From positions 186,001 through 250,000 of the forward strand of contig CAJINV010000015.1 of the NCBI GenBank assembly GCA_905178155.1: a stretch of 64,000 nt of DNA, given 5' to 3'. Origin of the DNA: Amoebophrya sp. A120 (Eukaryota > Sar > Dinophyceae > Syndiniales > Amoebophryaceae). A program made the position numbers and the translations under genes. Positions 34,401 to 49,400 of the stretch are shown piece after piece; positions within the stretch are counted from its first letter, which is position 1, and each line of letters starts with the position of its first letter. The notes below the pieces were generated by a model. That model saw only the letters and a list, made by a program, of their open reading frames with translations, was not told where the DNA came from and made no database searches.

Positions 34401-37400
34401 ATGCTATCGTGAGAAAAAAGTGTTTCACTGTAAACTTGTAATGCAGAAAATGTATCTCACAAGTGTTTGTCTTGCTACACATGCAAGACAGTGGGTTTTT
34501 ACCTGCGTTTTCCATTAGGAACCTGGCATGGCAAGTGTTCGCTGTCATGTAGAACAAACTTGTGATGCTAAACCTGCAAAATCCTTACAGTGAAACACTT
34601 TTTTCTCAGGATAGATGCCCCCTGCCTGTTGCTGCTCTGGCACGGCAAGATGTGCTGGTGCGCCAGCACCGGAGCCCGAACTCGTGCGAGAAGAGACTCG
34701 TTGCAAAAACCCGGAGGCACCAGCGGGGGTGGCTTGTTGTGCCGCACCTCCCGCGACTTCTGGATTGTCCCTCCGTCTCTCCTCAATCATGGTCATGAAC
34801 TCCTTCATTTTGCGGCCCAACGTGTCCCTGGACTTTTCCGAGGCGGGCTTCCACTGCACGTTCGTGAAGTGCAATTCCGCGAACAAATCTGACTCGTCAA
34901 AATCGTCCAAATCTGCCTGCAAAACTGCCGCCTGAAATTGCATGTTGTTCTCCAATTTTTCCATGGTGTACTGCGCCGTGCTATGCATTGCAAATGTGTG
35001 TCTGGGTCCTCTGGAAGAGTCCTCTGCAGAAGTTTGATGTCATGCGGGTTCTGGATAGCGCTCGTGCTCCAGATGAACGTCCGGAATATATACTGGCATG
35101 GCAACACAAAATTTATTGAGACGGCTTCTCAATTGTTCCTAATCCGCATAAAAGATCGCCCCGGGTGTTTTGGCGACAAGAGTATTTGGGTAAAACTTTT
35201 GCTGATGCTGTCCATGCATCAGAGATTTTTAATATCGTGTGATCTTCTGAAATGCGCATCACAAGTTTTTTTTGTCCTTCCAGACCCAGCAGACATTTTT
35301 GCACTTGATACGTGCCATCGTTCTCTGGCTGGGAATCTTCGTCAGCGTGATTTAAGTGGTTGTGGTACATGGCGATCAAGTCTTGTGCATCCTGTGCAAA
35401 AGTATCGTATTCGTACTAATTGCGTTTATGCATTACAAACGTTTTTCTCAAGGCAAATCCGCACTACAAATTTAATTTGTAATGCTACGTCAATCTGTAA
35501 TGCAATTTATACTAGTACGATGCTTTTGCAGTGCATATTGCGCATCTGCGATACCGCTGTTCTGGTTCTGACCGGATAGAGCTCCGCTACTACCGAGATT
35601 CAATCCGTTCGTCGCCGCCAGAAGCTGTGCGTCGTCCAGAGTCGGAATGCCGCCGAGATGTTGACTGGTAGCCTTATTCGCATAATTCATCCCTCCTTCG
35701 GGATTCGATTCCAGATCCAACATCATCGTAGGTGTCATCGCAAACACCGCCCCAAAGTCCCGGTTGAGCTGCTTGCTTTTATTTCCAGAGGATGTTGAGT
35801 CGTGCATCAAATTGTGGTCTCGCATAGCCACAAAGCGCTGCTGCGCGTTGTTTCCATTAGTAGCACCGCTAGTACCTCCGAAGAGTCCACCTGTACTGGA
35901 AAAGTCATCCGCTCCACTACCATTGAGAATCCTATCCATCTTGTGCTGGTCTCGCTTCCGCTGCAGTCTTTTCTGCATCGCCTTACTCGTTGTCGGCCGG
36001 GTCAGTTCCTCATCTGTCTGTTCAGATTTCCAACGGAGAATCGCTAATAATTCAGCCGAGCACCCGTGCAGCCCGATGTGGATCTTCTGCTTTTTCATGA
36101 TGTTGGTTTGCACCATTTCTACGGAAGGACCGGCATTCTGCAGTGCTCCGTCGCTATCAACACCGCCACTTCCCGACCTTGCCTGCAATGCGACGCTCTT
36201 TTCCACGGATTTCGAGGCAAAATTTGCGGAAGTCGTAACCTTCTCGACAATGGATTTCCGGAACTGCTGGGCGCGGATCAGCTCCTGCTTGTGGTTTCGG
36301 AGAAATTTTTGCAATTGCAGTTCTTTGTTTTCTTCAAACTCCTCGAGCAATTTCGCCAGCCCCTCATCGGCTTTGTGCAGGTCGAACAGGGTTTGAATAC
36401 GCTTCCTCTCCCGTTCGGCTGCTTCTTTCGCCTCTGCGTGTCGCTTTTTGTCCGCTTCGGCCTGCTTTGCTCTTTTTCTCCGCTTCGGCCCCGCTTTTTG
36501 TCCGCTGACCGGCCGCGGACTTGAAAATGAGGTATAATCCACGACAGTATAATCCGCAACCGGGGGGCTGGCGCCGCGTAATCCTCCTGAAGCTACCTGT
36601 AAATCAGGCGGTGTTCTTTGGCTTGTTTCCGCTGCAGGGCGTGAGAGCATGGCATCATTATGAGCCGCAGTTGCAGGAGACGCCGTCGCCGTAGTTCCAG
36701 CACCCGCGTCATGTGTTCCTTCACCAGTCGCAGGTCCAACTTCCACAACAGAAACGAGTTCCCCTCCGTGTTTGGCCGCGAACTTTCGGTACCGAGCGAC
36801 CAAGAGTTCCTTTTTCGCCTTCCAGGACAATTCGAAGGCCTTCAACTGCTTGGTGTGCAATTGGTGCAAGCGTTGCCGAATCCGCGCGCTGGGGTCGTTC
36901 TCGTCTAACTCCGCCAATTCGTCTAACTGCTCCTGATCCTCCGCGATTCTCCCACTTCCAGGAAGAAAGTATTACAATGAAAAATGCCCCCACCCCCGAA
37001 CTTGGGAGCATTTGTATTGCAAACCTTTCCAAATGAAACATTCGCCCTCTTGCATCTATCAGCGTCACATGTTTGCAATCGTGAATAGCAAAAATTTGTA
37101 TTGCAAAAGACCCCAGCAAGAGCGGCACTTGTCATGCAAGCGATAGGATACACGACTACATTCTGCATCAGAAAGATTCATACTCCTTTCATGCATGGCA
37201 AAAAGTTTTCATTTGGAAACTTCGCATCACAAATTTTTGCAATTTAGGGGTGGGGGGGCACTTTTCACTGTAATAGAAAGTTGTTCTTGTTCTCGTCCTC
37301 CTCCATCCCCGCGGCCGTCATATCAACTGTAAAAATGTCTGGGTCTGGAAGAATCCAACTTGTCATGTTGATTTTGGATTCTAAAAAAATCTGTATTGCA

Positions 37401-40400
37401 TGAGCAGCCAAGAGAGTCCAAGTTTTGCTACACGGAAAGAGCATTTGTCATGCGGTATAGGCATCAGGAAGCCGTCACAAAATCTGTCATACCAGGGCAT
37501 GCATCACTGACATCAGGAGTCATGCAAAATGTGCATGACAAACCTGGCAATCTTCCAGACCCAGACATTTTTACATTTGATACGTCAAAACCTGGCGCAA
37601 CTGCTTCTCCAGATCGTCAGTCGAGGTGCTGTATCAAATGCCAAGATGTCTGGGTCTGGAAACATACAAACTTGTCATGCATATTTTCCATGCCCCATGA
37701 CGTCTGCGATGCGGGACCTAGCATGACAGGTTCTGCGAAGTCTCTATCATGTCTTTCTTGCATGACAAACTGCCGCTAAACTTGTTAAAGAAGTGGGCAC
37801 CTTTTGGTAATCTTGCAACACAGATTTTTGTACTATTCAGACTCAGCATGACAAGTTGCATCCTTCCAGACCCAGACATATTTGCAATGCATATGCTGCT
37901 CGACAATAAGCCGGATGATGTGGAACTCGAAGCACTGCTCGTCCCAGAATTTGTGGATGTCACCGCCGCTAACGGTGTTCCCAATGCCGCGACCAGCCGG
38001 ATGGCGACCGGCACCGGGATCTTGTTGAACTTGATATGATAAAAGTTCGTGTTGCCGTGGGATAAATTTTTGGTCGTACTCGGGTCCTATCCAAGAAAAA
38101 AACTGTGCTAGTGTAACTATATTTGGCTGACAGCATCACAAATTTGCTCTACATGACAGAGAAAACCTGTCATGCGTGGATTGCAAGGGAAAACACACGT
38201 GAAGAGAGGAGTCAATGGCTGTCTGGCATGACAGGCGTAACTCTGTTGGATGTTCTGCATTTACAGAGTTACACTATACACAGTTTTTTTCTTGCATAGA
38301 TCCCCGGCGGTGACTAGTTGTAGATACGGGTTGAAGATGTGCTTCAAAACCTGCTGCGTATTGAACTTCTTGTCGCCCGCTTTCAACTTCGTTTGCACCG
38401 TCTTCGTCTGTTTATCCACAATTTCTGCCATGTGGGCATTAGTATCCTGTGCAAAAGTATCCGTATCGTATTCGTATAGTTAAATGCATTACAAATTTCC
38501 TCAGCATGACAAATAAAATTTGTAATGCGGATTTGCTTTAAGAAAAAAATTTGTAATGCATGTTCGCAATACGAGTACGATACTTTTGCACGGGATAATT
38601 CGACAAGTCGAGCCTCTCCTCCTTGACAACGGAAGTTAGTTGGAATAACTGCTGCTTCACGAACCGCTTTCGCGCTCTATCATACGCGATCATGCGCCGC
38701 TTCTTGGTCTGCAGACTTTGCCCGTACGAATTCCGGAGGAGTTCTAGCTGTTGTGCCCGGTCCCCCTGCTGGGGTTGATGTTGGTCGGAGGAAATAACCT
38801 GCTTGTTCACACTGATGCGCCTCGTCAAATCAACCGGGATCTTTTTCTCCTTCTCTTCCGAACTCAAAGCGTCGAAATTGACGTGGAAAGGGTCCCCTTG
38901 TCCGTTTTTCTGCCCCGAGCGGGGGGACCCGTCCGGCACGGCGCCAGCGCCGGCCGCTCCACCGGTTGATGTTCCGGCAAGAGAAGTTCGGGCGAGACGT
39001 ATCAAAAGGAAAAATTCCCCCACCCCATATCAAAAGCGAAATTTGTGTTGCTGTATTTGAGTACACAAATCGATTTGTATTGCTAGAAGGCCAAGAGACG
39101 CAGATGCTCCCTCCTTTGGAGGCAATTTGTCATGCCATTTCCCATTTCCAGTTGCCTCCTGTCATGCTGAAGACGCAAGGCGTTCCTGCGCCAGCCAGCA
39201 CTACAGTCCGCATGTCTTCCCTCCTGGCATCACAGAGCTGATTTGTGACCACAAATCTGCATCACAGATTTCCGTTTTGATATGGGGAGCGGGCGCTTTT
39301 CATTGTAATAAGACGAGCGGTGGTGTCAAGTTGAATGGGCATGCCCTCGTTCTTGACCAGCTTGGTCCTCGTAGCCTCAATTTCCTTCTGCGTTTCCGCG
39401 GCCCAGATTTGCTGCTGCAGAGCGAGGAACCCATTGGGCGTATTAGCATCCAAGCCTCGATCCGCTTCCACAGTCTGCCCGTTGTCTTGGAATTCCGACG
39501 GACTTAACAGTAGCAATGCGAAGAAGTCCTGCACGGTTTTGGAGAAGTGCACCTGCTCCACGCTTTTTTCTTTTTCCCGCTTCTCGTTTTCCTTCGCCGG
39601 CTTTTCGAGCGTCGCCGAGATGACTTCAAAAAGCTCCTTGTAGCTCGCTGGCACTTCGGCGACCAGGGCTTCCAGGCCCTGAATGGTTATCCTGAGTAAA
39701 AACGTCCCCATGCCAGAGTCAAGATGGAAAATCTGCTAGACAAATCAGCCAACTTTGGTTTTTTCGTATGACAAGTTCGTCCTCGTAGTGTAGTCCTGTT
39801 TGGCTAGTTCACCAGCATCACAGACCTAGCACATTATGCTATTATAGCATCACAAATCCCAAAACACGAATAGAAAAACAGTTTCATGTGGCTTCGCATG
39901 AGACACTTTCTTTGGCATGCAGATTTGCATGACAACTCTGGGGTGGGGATGTTTTTCCTCAGCATAATGGTTCTGGATTTCTTGGTCCGCAGAGAAGTGG
40001 TCAACTTCGAATCTGCACGATCCGTGATCGTCTGCCGGGACTTGCGCAGGGCGGGCTTCTTCTGCGAGCCCCGGAGCGGGAGCCATCGCGTTTCGACTTC
40101 TTCCACAATCTGCTGCGATCGCTCTTCCTTGTCGAAAATCTCTTGCTCTTCCTTGGTCCGGTGCTCCGGCTTCTTTCGGATGATCTCGTCCAATGTTCGG
40201 AACTTCGTTAGCCGGTCCGATTTGTCCAAAACCGATTCCCGATTCTCGTTCTCGAAGATCTCCATGTTGCTGTGGATAGTCGGGAACAGCAGTGACGCAA
40301 GCTGTTCGTACGCGTCTTTCAAATACGAGTGCATCTTTTCTAACGACCAATGCTTGCGGATGAATTCCGCCGTCGTTTCCAGCGGAAAGGTGATGTAGGT

Positions 40401-43400
40401 CTGCCCCACGCTGTTCAGCGCTTTCTGCAATCTCCGGAGTTCGCTGATCTCGGTCTCTCCCGGATCGACATCCCTTTTCTCTGCGGAAGACTGGGAAAGT
40501 TTGTCGGCCTGTCGCCGACTGGACCCGATAAACGCTCTCCCGCCCGCGGAGGAGCTGCTGTGTCGTCTTCTAGACGAAAGATTGCTCTTCTTTTTCTTTT
40601 CTGACACTGTTTTGGGGTCGAAATTTTGCACCAAAAGATACGCTTTCTCGTACTTTTCTCGGTGCTCGATCACTTTATTCAGCAGCGCCCAAACTTCGTC
40701 GCGCGTCGCCATCTGGGCTCCGCCGTCCTTTCGGTCTTGTTCTTTCTTGAGCGCCTTTTCGATAGCATCGGTTAGGTCCTTGCGCAGCTGGATCTCGTTG
40801 TTCTTCTGGTCTTCTGCTGCCGCGACTAAAATCAACCGCTTCAGTTCGGAAAAAATGAAGTTCTGCAGGTCGGTATCGCGGACTAGGGAAAATTCCACGG
40901 ACACGCTCTGCGGCTGCCACAAGTTTTCGATCACGACCGCATTCTTCCTTTCCTCCGCCATGTGCTCCTCCTCGAGATCTAGAAGTGCACCGGCCGCTTT
41001 TTTCAATTCGTTCTCATCTTCTTTGTTCTCCGTTTGTTCCTCGTCGTCAGAGAGGCGAAATTTCGGCAGCTGAATCATGCCACTGCGGATGAAGGTGCGG
41101 TTATCCTGTGTAAAAACGTCCCCACACCAGAGTCAAGATGGGAAATCTGCTAGACAAATCAGCCAGCTTTGGTTGTTTGGCATGACAAATTTGTCCGCGT
41201 AGTGTAATCCTGTTTAGCTAGTTCAGAAGCATCACAGATCTCGCATAGTATGCTGATTCTAGCATTACAAATTCCAAAAAACGACTAGAAAATGGCTCTC
41301 GTGGGCGTCCGCATGAGAAACTTTTTTGACATGCAGATCCGCATGACAACTCTGGGGTGGGGACATTTTTACTCAGGATAGCGGTAGAAAAGGTCCAGTT
41401 TCTCATTTTCACCGAGCTCGTGATATTTTTTCTTCTTCGAGCCACCAACCGCAGCGGAAGCAACGGCACCGAACCGTCGGACGGTACCAAGCCAACCCGT
41501 CGGACTCGTTTCTTCTTCCCCCCGCATGGTGAGCGCGTGCCGCATGTCTTCCTCGGTCTCGGTCGCGAGGCGCTTCGCTACGTCTGGACTGGTCGCCATA
41601 CTCTGCAGTTCCTGGAACAGCGACGGCATCTGGTTCTCCATCTGCCGTATCCCACAGAAAAAAGCAGGCAGGGCAGATTTGTAATGCAAAAGTAAATACA
41701 CAGAAAAATCTGTCATGGGCGGCCCCATAGCATGCTGTTTAGGATATGCAATCAATGCAGATTTTTTGGTGTATATATTTTTGCATTACAAATGTGACCT
41801 GCCGGCTTTTTTCTGTGTGATATGCCGCTGCACGTACTTAATCCGTTCCACCGCCATGCGCGGCAACACTTCCTTCGCATCCACCGAGGCACGGATGCCG
41901 TAGTGCGACCGGAATTCTACCATGGTTTGCAGCCGCACTGGAAGAAGAATTCGAACCGGGTTTGTGGCCATACCGAGGAGGGAAAGCGCCTGCTTCGTGC
42001 TGTCAAAATTTGTTCCTGTGTAGCTGCTTCTACCAGAAGTAGTACCTGCTCCCCCGTCGTCCGCAGAAGTACTGGCACCACCAGCAGGCGCGTTTTGCGT
42101 GAATTGGAGGTCAAAGTTGAAATTCTGCACGTGCGAGTTGATATTGATGTTCTGCCCGCTGAACAAGATTTTGAAGCGTCGTCGCCCGTCAACCCAATTC
42201 TTTTTCACCTCCTCATCTGAAAACTTCTCCTTGTTCTTCAACCAAGTAAGCGCCTCTTCAATGTTCGCAAAGGTTTTCGAGTCGGCATTTTCCTTCATCA
42301 TGTTCAGGTCTTCCAACTGTTCCTGGGCTCTTTTCTCCGCGCGCCGTATCGACGGGCGCCACACCTTCCTCCGTACCGTCTTCAGATTGTTCTTCAGCCT
42401 CTGTCGCTTGCCCACGCGTGCAGCTGGAGAAGCTTCTGCTGCTGTAGTACCAGGACCAGGTTCTTGTTGCCCCATCGGATCGGCTATCCTGTGCAAAAGT
42501 ATCGCAGTCGTAGCTGCAATTGCAGTCTTGCATTGCAATTCTTTCTCTTCTTAAGGTGAGTCCGCAATTATACAAATTCCATTTCTCCATCTCATGCTGA
42601 GAAGATTTGTAAATGCAATTTTTACTTGTAGTACTACGATACTTCTGCAATTCATATCGTCCTCGCCTTGATTCAACTGAACTTCGTTGTCGTCTTCGTC
42701 GTACCAGGAAATTTATCGCTAGAAAAAACTGTTTCAATTTGTGATGCAGAAGATGCAACATTAGCACAGAAGCAGAACAAGTGCTTGTCTTGCTACACAT
42801 GCAACTACACGTTGGGTTCGTACTCGTAGCCTTGCTCTTCATCTTTGGGGCGCATGCGCATGCACGGCGAATTTTGTCTGCTATCGAGAACATCAAACAA
42901 CTTGTGTTGCAAAGCTCGCAAAATCCTATAACAGTAAAACATTTTTTTCCACCACGATAAAATGGTGACATCCTTCAATTCCAGATCCAGATCGTCGTTC
43001 CGCACGGTGCTGAACCTCGTCCCGAGCATACCTTGGTTCTTCCATCTTCTCTATCAAATGCAAAAACGTCTGGGTCTGGAAGATTCTGAGACTTGTCATG
43101 CACGTTTTGCATGAGCCCTGATCGATCTGTGATGCATGCCCTAGCATCGCAGATTTTTTGAGGGTTTTTTGATGCCTATTCCGCATGACAAATACCCCTA
43201 CTACCACGTGGCGAAAATTACACTCCCTTTGCTGCTCGTGCAATACAGATTTTTTTGGAATCCAAATGTAGCATCACAAGTTGCATGCTTCCAGACCCAG
43301 ACATTTTTGCACATGATATTCTCCGCATTTCGGAGAAGTATTTCGCTTTCCACTCGTCCTCGTGCTGTTTGCGCTCGACTAGCTTCTATGCATTGCAAAT

Positions 43401-46400
43401 ATGTCTGGGTCTGGAAACTTGTGATGCTAAGAGTGAATGAGAGTTCCACTGCAATACGAAGCCAAGCATGGCAAATTTTTGGGCTCCTGGGTGTTGCGTG
43501 TTCCGCATGGCAAACTGCGTTTTTGCATGACAGGTAAGAGGACCACTGTGTGCCCATGCATCACAGATTCTTGAGTCATGTCAGACAAGCATGACAAATG
43601 TAGCAATCTTCCAGACCCAGACATTTTTACAGTTGATAGCTTCTGCACGGCTTCCTTAAAGTCCAAATCTTCCGCGCTCTTCGGCGCGCTGGTGCTAGTG
43701 AAAGTTGTTTCATTTTCCTCGTCGGTAGAAGTAGACGCTGCTTCTTGCAACGCCGATAAGTTACTACTGCCCTCCACGTCACCTCTGATTAAAGAGGTTA
43801 AATCGTAAAACCCCTGCAATTTTTTCGCGTTCTTCGCATTCGTTTGCTCCGAGAACAGAGACGCCGGCGTGGTGCCGACAAGCTGCGCGTTTCCGTTGTA
43901 ATTTGCCTTCTCGGCGAGGTTTGCATTCACCAGTGGGAGCTCCAGTTGCACCCGCGGCATCACGCCGATGGGGTAGCCGGACGTCCCACTCAGGGTGTTC
44001 GTGTAGCTGCGGCTCGCAATATACATTGCAAAAGTACTATCGTACCACCTCCGTAACAACTGCAGTCAGTCATGCATTACAAGTTTCTTTCTCGCAGCAA
44101 ATCCGCATTAGAAGTTCAATTTGTCATGCTTAGCCACCTTCGTAATGCAATGTCTACTAGTACAAGTACGATGCTTTTGCAATGCATACGCAACATCGCG
44201 GTACCACTGGGACAAGGCCTCCACCGCCTGGTCGTTGCTTCGCCCAAAGTCCTCATACAGGGTAAAACCACGCGTTCGGACGTCGTAGAGCTCCTGCTGG
44301 CGCCAGAAGCTGCGCTCTTTCATGATGCGCTGCATGCCCTTGGACACTGCGGACGAAGATGACACTGCGGACCAACGTCCGGGGGACTTCTCATCCTCAT
44401 TCTGATCCACCAATTTCGTGTACTTTGTGTCGTATCGGTGTGCCAGCCGGATCTGGGACTGGTTCGGATGCAGCGTGTGCTCGTTTTGCAACCGCAAACG
44501 GTTTTCTGTTTCGCCGTAGACGGAGTTGTCGATCTCGATCACGTTTTCTTGTGCAGGGATATTTTGGCCATTTTGGTTTTGCTGGGGAATTTCCTGTTTC
44601 GCGGTCTGCTCACGTTTGACGATAAATTCCTTGGCGAAAGTCTGGAACAACTTTTCCCTTCGCTTCAGCTATGCAAGAAAAAAACTGTGTAAGCGTAAAT
44701 CTGTGATGCGGAAAATGCAAAATAGTTACACTTGTCATGCCAGACAGCCATGAAGTCCTATTGCGCAGGTGTTTTCCCGTACTAATTCTGCATGACAGGA
44801 TTTCTGTGTCATGCAGAACAAATTTGTCATGCTGTCACCCGAAGACACCTACACTGACACAGTTTTTTCGTTCCATATCAGCCCGATCTCTTTCAAGCCG
44901 TCAAAGTGGTCCCAATGGGCGATCTCCTTCTGGTACGTCGGCGTCTTCGGGACTTTCTGCACTTCCACCACGTCGATGACCTTCGCAAACATTGTGTGTT
45001 TCTTGCGGAGCTTCTGTTTATTCGCAGGTGCTGTTCCTGACGCAGCATTCGCTCCTGCAGTTGCACCAGGAACAGCTGTTGCAGCACCAGCTGCACCATT
45101 TCCTGCTCTATTGCTTCCACTTCCGCCGCCCACGATTTGCAACCCTCCCACGACCGATTTTTTGGCCACAGTCTCATCCTCATCGTTAGTCTTTACGTGC
45201 TTCGGGATCAGCGTGTCGCTGTTTTGCGTGTGCAGTACCATGGTCTTCTTTGCAATGACGTCTGGTAGCCGCTGCACCAGCTCGATTTCCTCGATGTTGC
45301 TGTTCACGTTTTCCAGCCAAGCTCGGGCCACCTGCTGCCGCCGTTTCAACGACTCCGCCCCCGGAGTGGTTTTTGTACGCAAATTTTCCTTCTGGTCTCC
45401 CTTGGTCGCAGCGGAGCTGATGGCAATTAGAAATTCCCGCAAATCCACTTCCTTTTGGATTGAGTAGCTCGCCCGCTCTAACGTCGTTTTCAATTCCAAT
45501 TTTGCTTCGAACGTTCGCAGGGGTTCCGCCTCACTTTGCACCAGCCACCAGGCCTGGCCGAAGTACGCAGGCCCCGCGAAGGTCGCATCTAAGTGAATAG
45601 CCGATTCGAAATGTCGCATCGGGATTTCGTAGACCTTGTACCCGATAGCACCCTCATCCCACGATCCGCGCGCGCGCGCGAACGCCAAGGCGTCGTCATT
45701 CCGGATTGCTTCCAACGCGAGTGTACCGATGCGAATGTGGTAAAAGGGGTTCTTCATCGCGCGCAACCCGACGTATTTCGTGTAATCAGCGCGCAGCTCC
45801 TCGACTTTGGTTATCATGCCAGAGCTGTGGTCACTGCGCGGTGATGACGAAGCGGGATTCGAAGTAGAATCTCCCTCGCCGGCGATATTTTCCTCCTCAA
45901 TGACCTGCTTCTGACGCTGGAACGCTTCCCACGCGTCCGGGAATTTTGCATCCAGCGTGAGCAATTCCTGTTTCATATCAAAATGAAAAAACCCCCCTCC
46001 CCATATCGAAACGGAAATTTGTGATGCTGATTTGTGGCCACAAATCGTCTCTGTCTTGCATATAGGGTCATAGGAGCCATTTTACGCATTCCAGAGCAAG
46101 TCTGTCATGCGCTTTCGACTGCTGCGAACCTGTTTGCCATGCGCAATTGCTAGCCTTCTGCATACCCAAACAGGCTCAGAAAATGCAGCCAAGCACTTTC
46201 TGCAAGACAGATCTGATTTGTGTACGCAAATCCAGCATCAGAAACTTCGTTTCGATATGGGGAGGGGGGATTTTTCCTCTCAATATTTCAAGGGGTAAGG
46301 GTCCATACCGGTATTACTCGCGTCCATGTGGACGAACACACGCACCTATCAAATGCAAATATGTCTGGGTCTGGGAGAATGTAATGTCTGTCATGCACGA

Positions 46401-49400
46401 CTAGCTTGGCTCTTAAGTCTGTCATGCACGCCACCCAAAAGTCACACTTCTCTGTCATGCAGAAACGCAGTTTGTCATGCAGATAGGCAATACTATAGCA
46501 ACTCCAAAACTTGTCTTGCTTGCCTGTCAAGGAAGGCGTCCAAATGATTCGCCGAACAGCATCACAAGTTTCCAGACCCAGACATATTTGCAAGTGATAG
46601 CACCACGCCCAGCACGGCCTTCGCCCGCATGTCTTCAAACTCGTCCTCCTTCTTGTCCGGCCGCTTTTCCGTGCCCTCGAAGTCCCAGCGAAGCTCGGAG
46701 AGCCAGTTTTCGTAGCGGCGCAGCGCTTCGTCTTGAATCTTCGCCGGGTCGCGGACCGGTGGGATCGGAGTGCTGTGTAGTTGCTGCCCGGCAGCCTGCG
46801 GAGCTCCAGTAGAATCTACGTCCATACCTATCAAATGTAAAAACGTACCCACACCAGAGTTGTAATGCAGATTTGCAACGACAAAGACATTTGTGATGCG
46901 CATCCGCATGAGAGCCATTTCCAATCGTGTTTTGGAATTTGTGATGCTGTGAACGGGATCAGCAGGTCGATTTGTCATGCGGCTTTGCTTGCTAACTTGC
47001 ACTACCTTGCGGACTGAAACTTGTCATGCGTGACTCCCAAAACTCCTAGGTTTGTGTTGCAAAATCCCCATCTTGACTCTGGTGTGGGTACGTTTTTACT
47101 CAGGATAATACCGTCTGGGGAGTTGGTGGTCTTGAAAGTTGACGAGGAAAGCATGCCTACCTCAACACCCTCTGCGGCCTGTTTGATGGCCGCGAGCTGT
47201 TTGTTGTTTGCGTCTTCAATTTTCCCGCGGCTTTTGTCCAAAAACAAGGCCCACTGCTCGGCCAGCGCCTGCAGCGTGTTGTATTCGCGGATTTTGTCAA
47301 TTGGGTTTTGCTGCGTGTACTTCCGGGCCTCGCTGCCGCCAAAAAGAGCGCCAACGGCTCCCATGGCCATGGCGCCGTACCTATCCTCAGTAAAAACATC
47401 CCCACCCCAGAGTTGTCATGCAAATGCGCATTAACAGGAACAGCTGTAATGCGCAGCTCCATGAGAGGCATTTTCAGTCGCGTTTTGGAATTTGTAATGC
47501 TGCAAACAGGATGAGAGAATGGCTTTCTCATGCGGCTTCCCTTGCCAACGACCACTACACTGCAGAGGGAAACTTGTCATGCACAGCTCCCAAAACTTGG
47601 AGATTTGTGTTGCTAGATTCCCAACTTGACTATGGGGTGGGGACGTTTTTGCTTAGGATAGTACCCCACCTGGACTCCCGCAACCGTGGCCGCGTAGCCG
47701 GCTGTGGTGTATGCACTGCAAATATGTCTGGGTCTGGAAACTTGTAATGCAAGTCAGTCAATAAGGAATGCACTGTAATGCGTCGCCAAGCATGACAAGT
47801 TTTTTCTTGCTTCTGCGCTGCGTATTCCGCATGAGCAACTGCGTTTCTGCATGACAGGCGAGAGAGCCTGTTTGTGGCCACGCAATACAGAGTTAAGGGT
47901 CATGCCGGACCAGCATGACAAACCTCGGAATCTTCTTCCAGACCCAGACATTTGTGCATGCGATATGGTGGCGGTAGTGGCCACGGCGGTGCCGGCGGTA
48001 GCCGCCCCGGCCGTGGCGAAGGTTCCGGAAACCGCGGCGACTGCCGTGCTGCTGGACCCGAAGGCGGCCAGGCCCAGGCCGCCTACCGCCCCAATGCCCG
48101 ATGCAAACAGCCCGGCGATCAGCACACCCACCACGGCCCCCGCCAGCACGCCGCCCCCAACGATGCCGACATTCGATATCTGGGCCTTTTTCTGCAGGTA
48201 CCAGGCCTGTTTGGTCAAATCGAATTTCTTTTCCAACGTAACTCGAAACCCTTGGTATTGGAACAGAAACTTGCTGTACAGCAAATCCTGCGTCTTAATC
48301 ACGAGCAAGTCCTTGTTGTGGAATTCGTGGAGTCGCTTCTTCTCCTGCGACTCCGACTGGGTTTTGTACTGGATCAACCGTTGCTCCTCACTGTTCGCCC
48401 CGATCAATGCGCTGCTGGTAGCATCCTTGCTGGATTTTTCAAGGACTGCGGAGTACAGGGGTAACAGTTTGTCGGTGACCCACGGTAGGAGTACGGGTGG
48501 CGTTGCCGCAGGAGCGGGGGCACTGGTGCCCATTGGGACGTCAGCATTTCCATTTCCACCTGCCGCTGCGGTCGTTATAGTTATTCCTGAAGGTAACTGC
48601 GTGGCGTCGATCGCTTTTAAAAGTTGTTCTGACGTCATAACCGCGTTTTCCGCTACAACTTTTTTCAGGGCAGTGACTTTGCTGCACACGGTTTTTTGAA
48701 GATGTCCTTGGCCTTGCTGCTGCTGCCCGACATCTACTTCCCCGACGAGGAAATCATAACCCGCTGGGGCTGGGAGCAACGCCGTGGGCGGAGAAATTAT
48801 GCCGGTTATCTTATAATCCCCGATCGCATCTGAAGAAATGTCCTGCAGTTTTTCGTCGAGCGACTGTTTCTCGAAAAACTCATCCTCGAAGGAAAGATTT
48901 CTGCTTCCTTCCAACCCGCCCATCTGTAGCGACAGGATGTCGCTTTCCTTCTCCGCGAGCAAAAATCCCTGCGTCACCATCGCCGTCACTCGCGCCGTGC
49001 CCTTCTTGCCTTGGCGACTGGTGCGGCCCAGGGCCTGCGCCTCTTCCCGGGATTCCGCGAGGAAGGTCAGTTCGACGTGCAAACTATGCATTGCAAAAGT
49101 ATCGTACTCGGAGTAATTGCATTTACGCATTACAAATCTGTTTATTAAGGTAAATCAGCATTACAAATTTGATTTGTAATGCTGGGGGAATTTGTAATGC
49201 AATTTGTACTAGTACGATACTTGTTTTGCATTGCATACAAACCGCCAAACGGTTCGATTTTGTTCGTTTCGTAGTCCGTGCCGCGGCCCGCCAAGTTTGT
49301 GTATCAACTGTAAAAATGTCTGGGTCTGGAAGAATCCAACTTGTCATGCTGATTTTGGATTCTAAAAAAATCTGTATTGCATGAGCAGCAAAGAGAGTCC

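Larger units (their letters stand above)
47108..48200 (-). other. Giant protein: glycine-zipper hydrophobic segment
   Basis: After a helical stretch (QYQGFRVTLEKKFDLTKQ) comes SNVGIVGGGVLAGAVVGVLI and AGLFASGIGAVGGLGLAAFG, then Ala/Thr/Gly-rich sequence. Across two introners it continues as GYAATVAGVQVGYGAMAMG and AVGALFGG. The GxxxG spacing and lack of charge suggest membrane insertion or tight helix packing. Confidence 0.6.
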
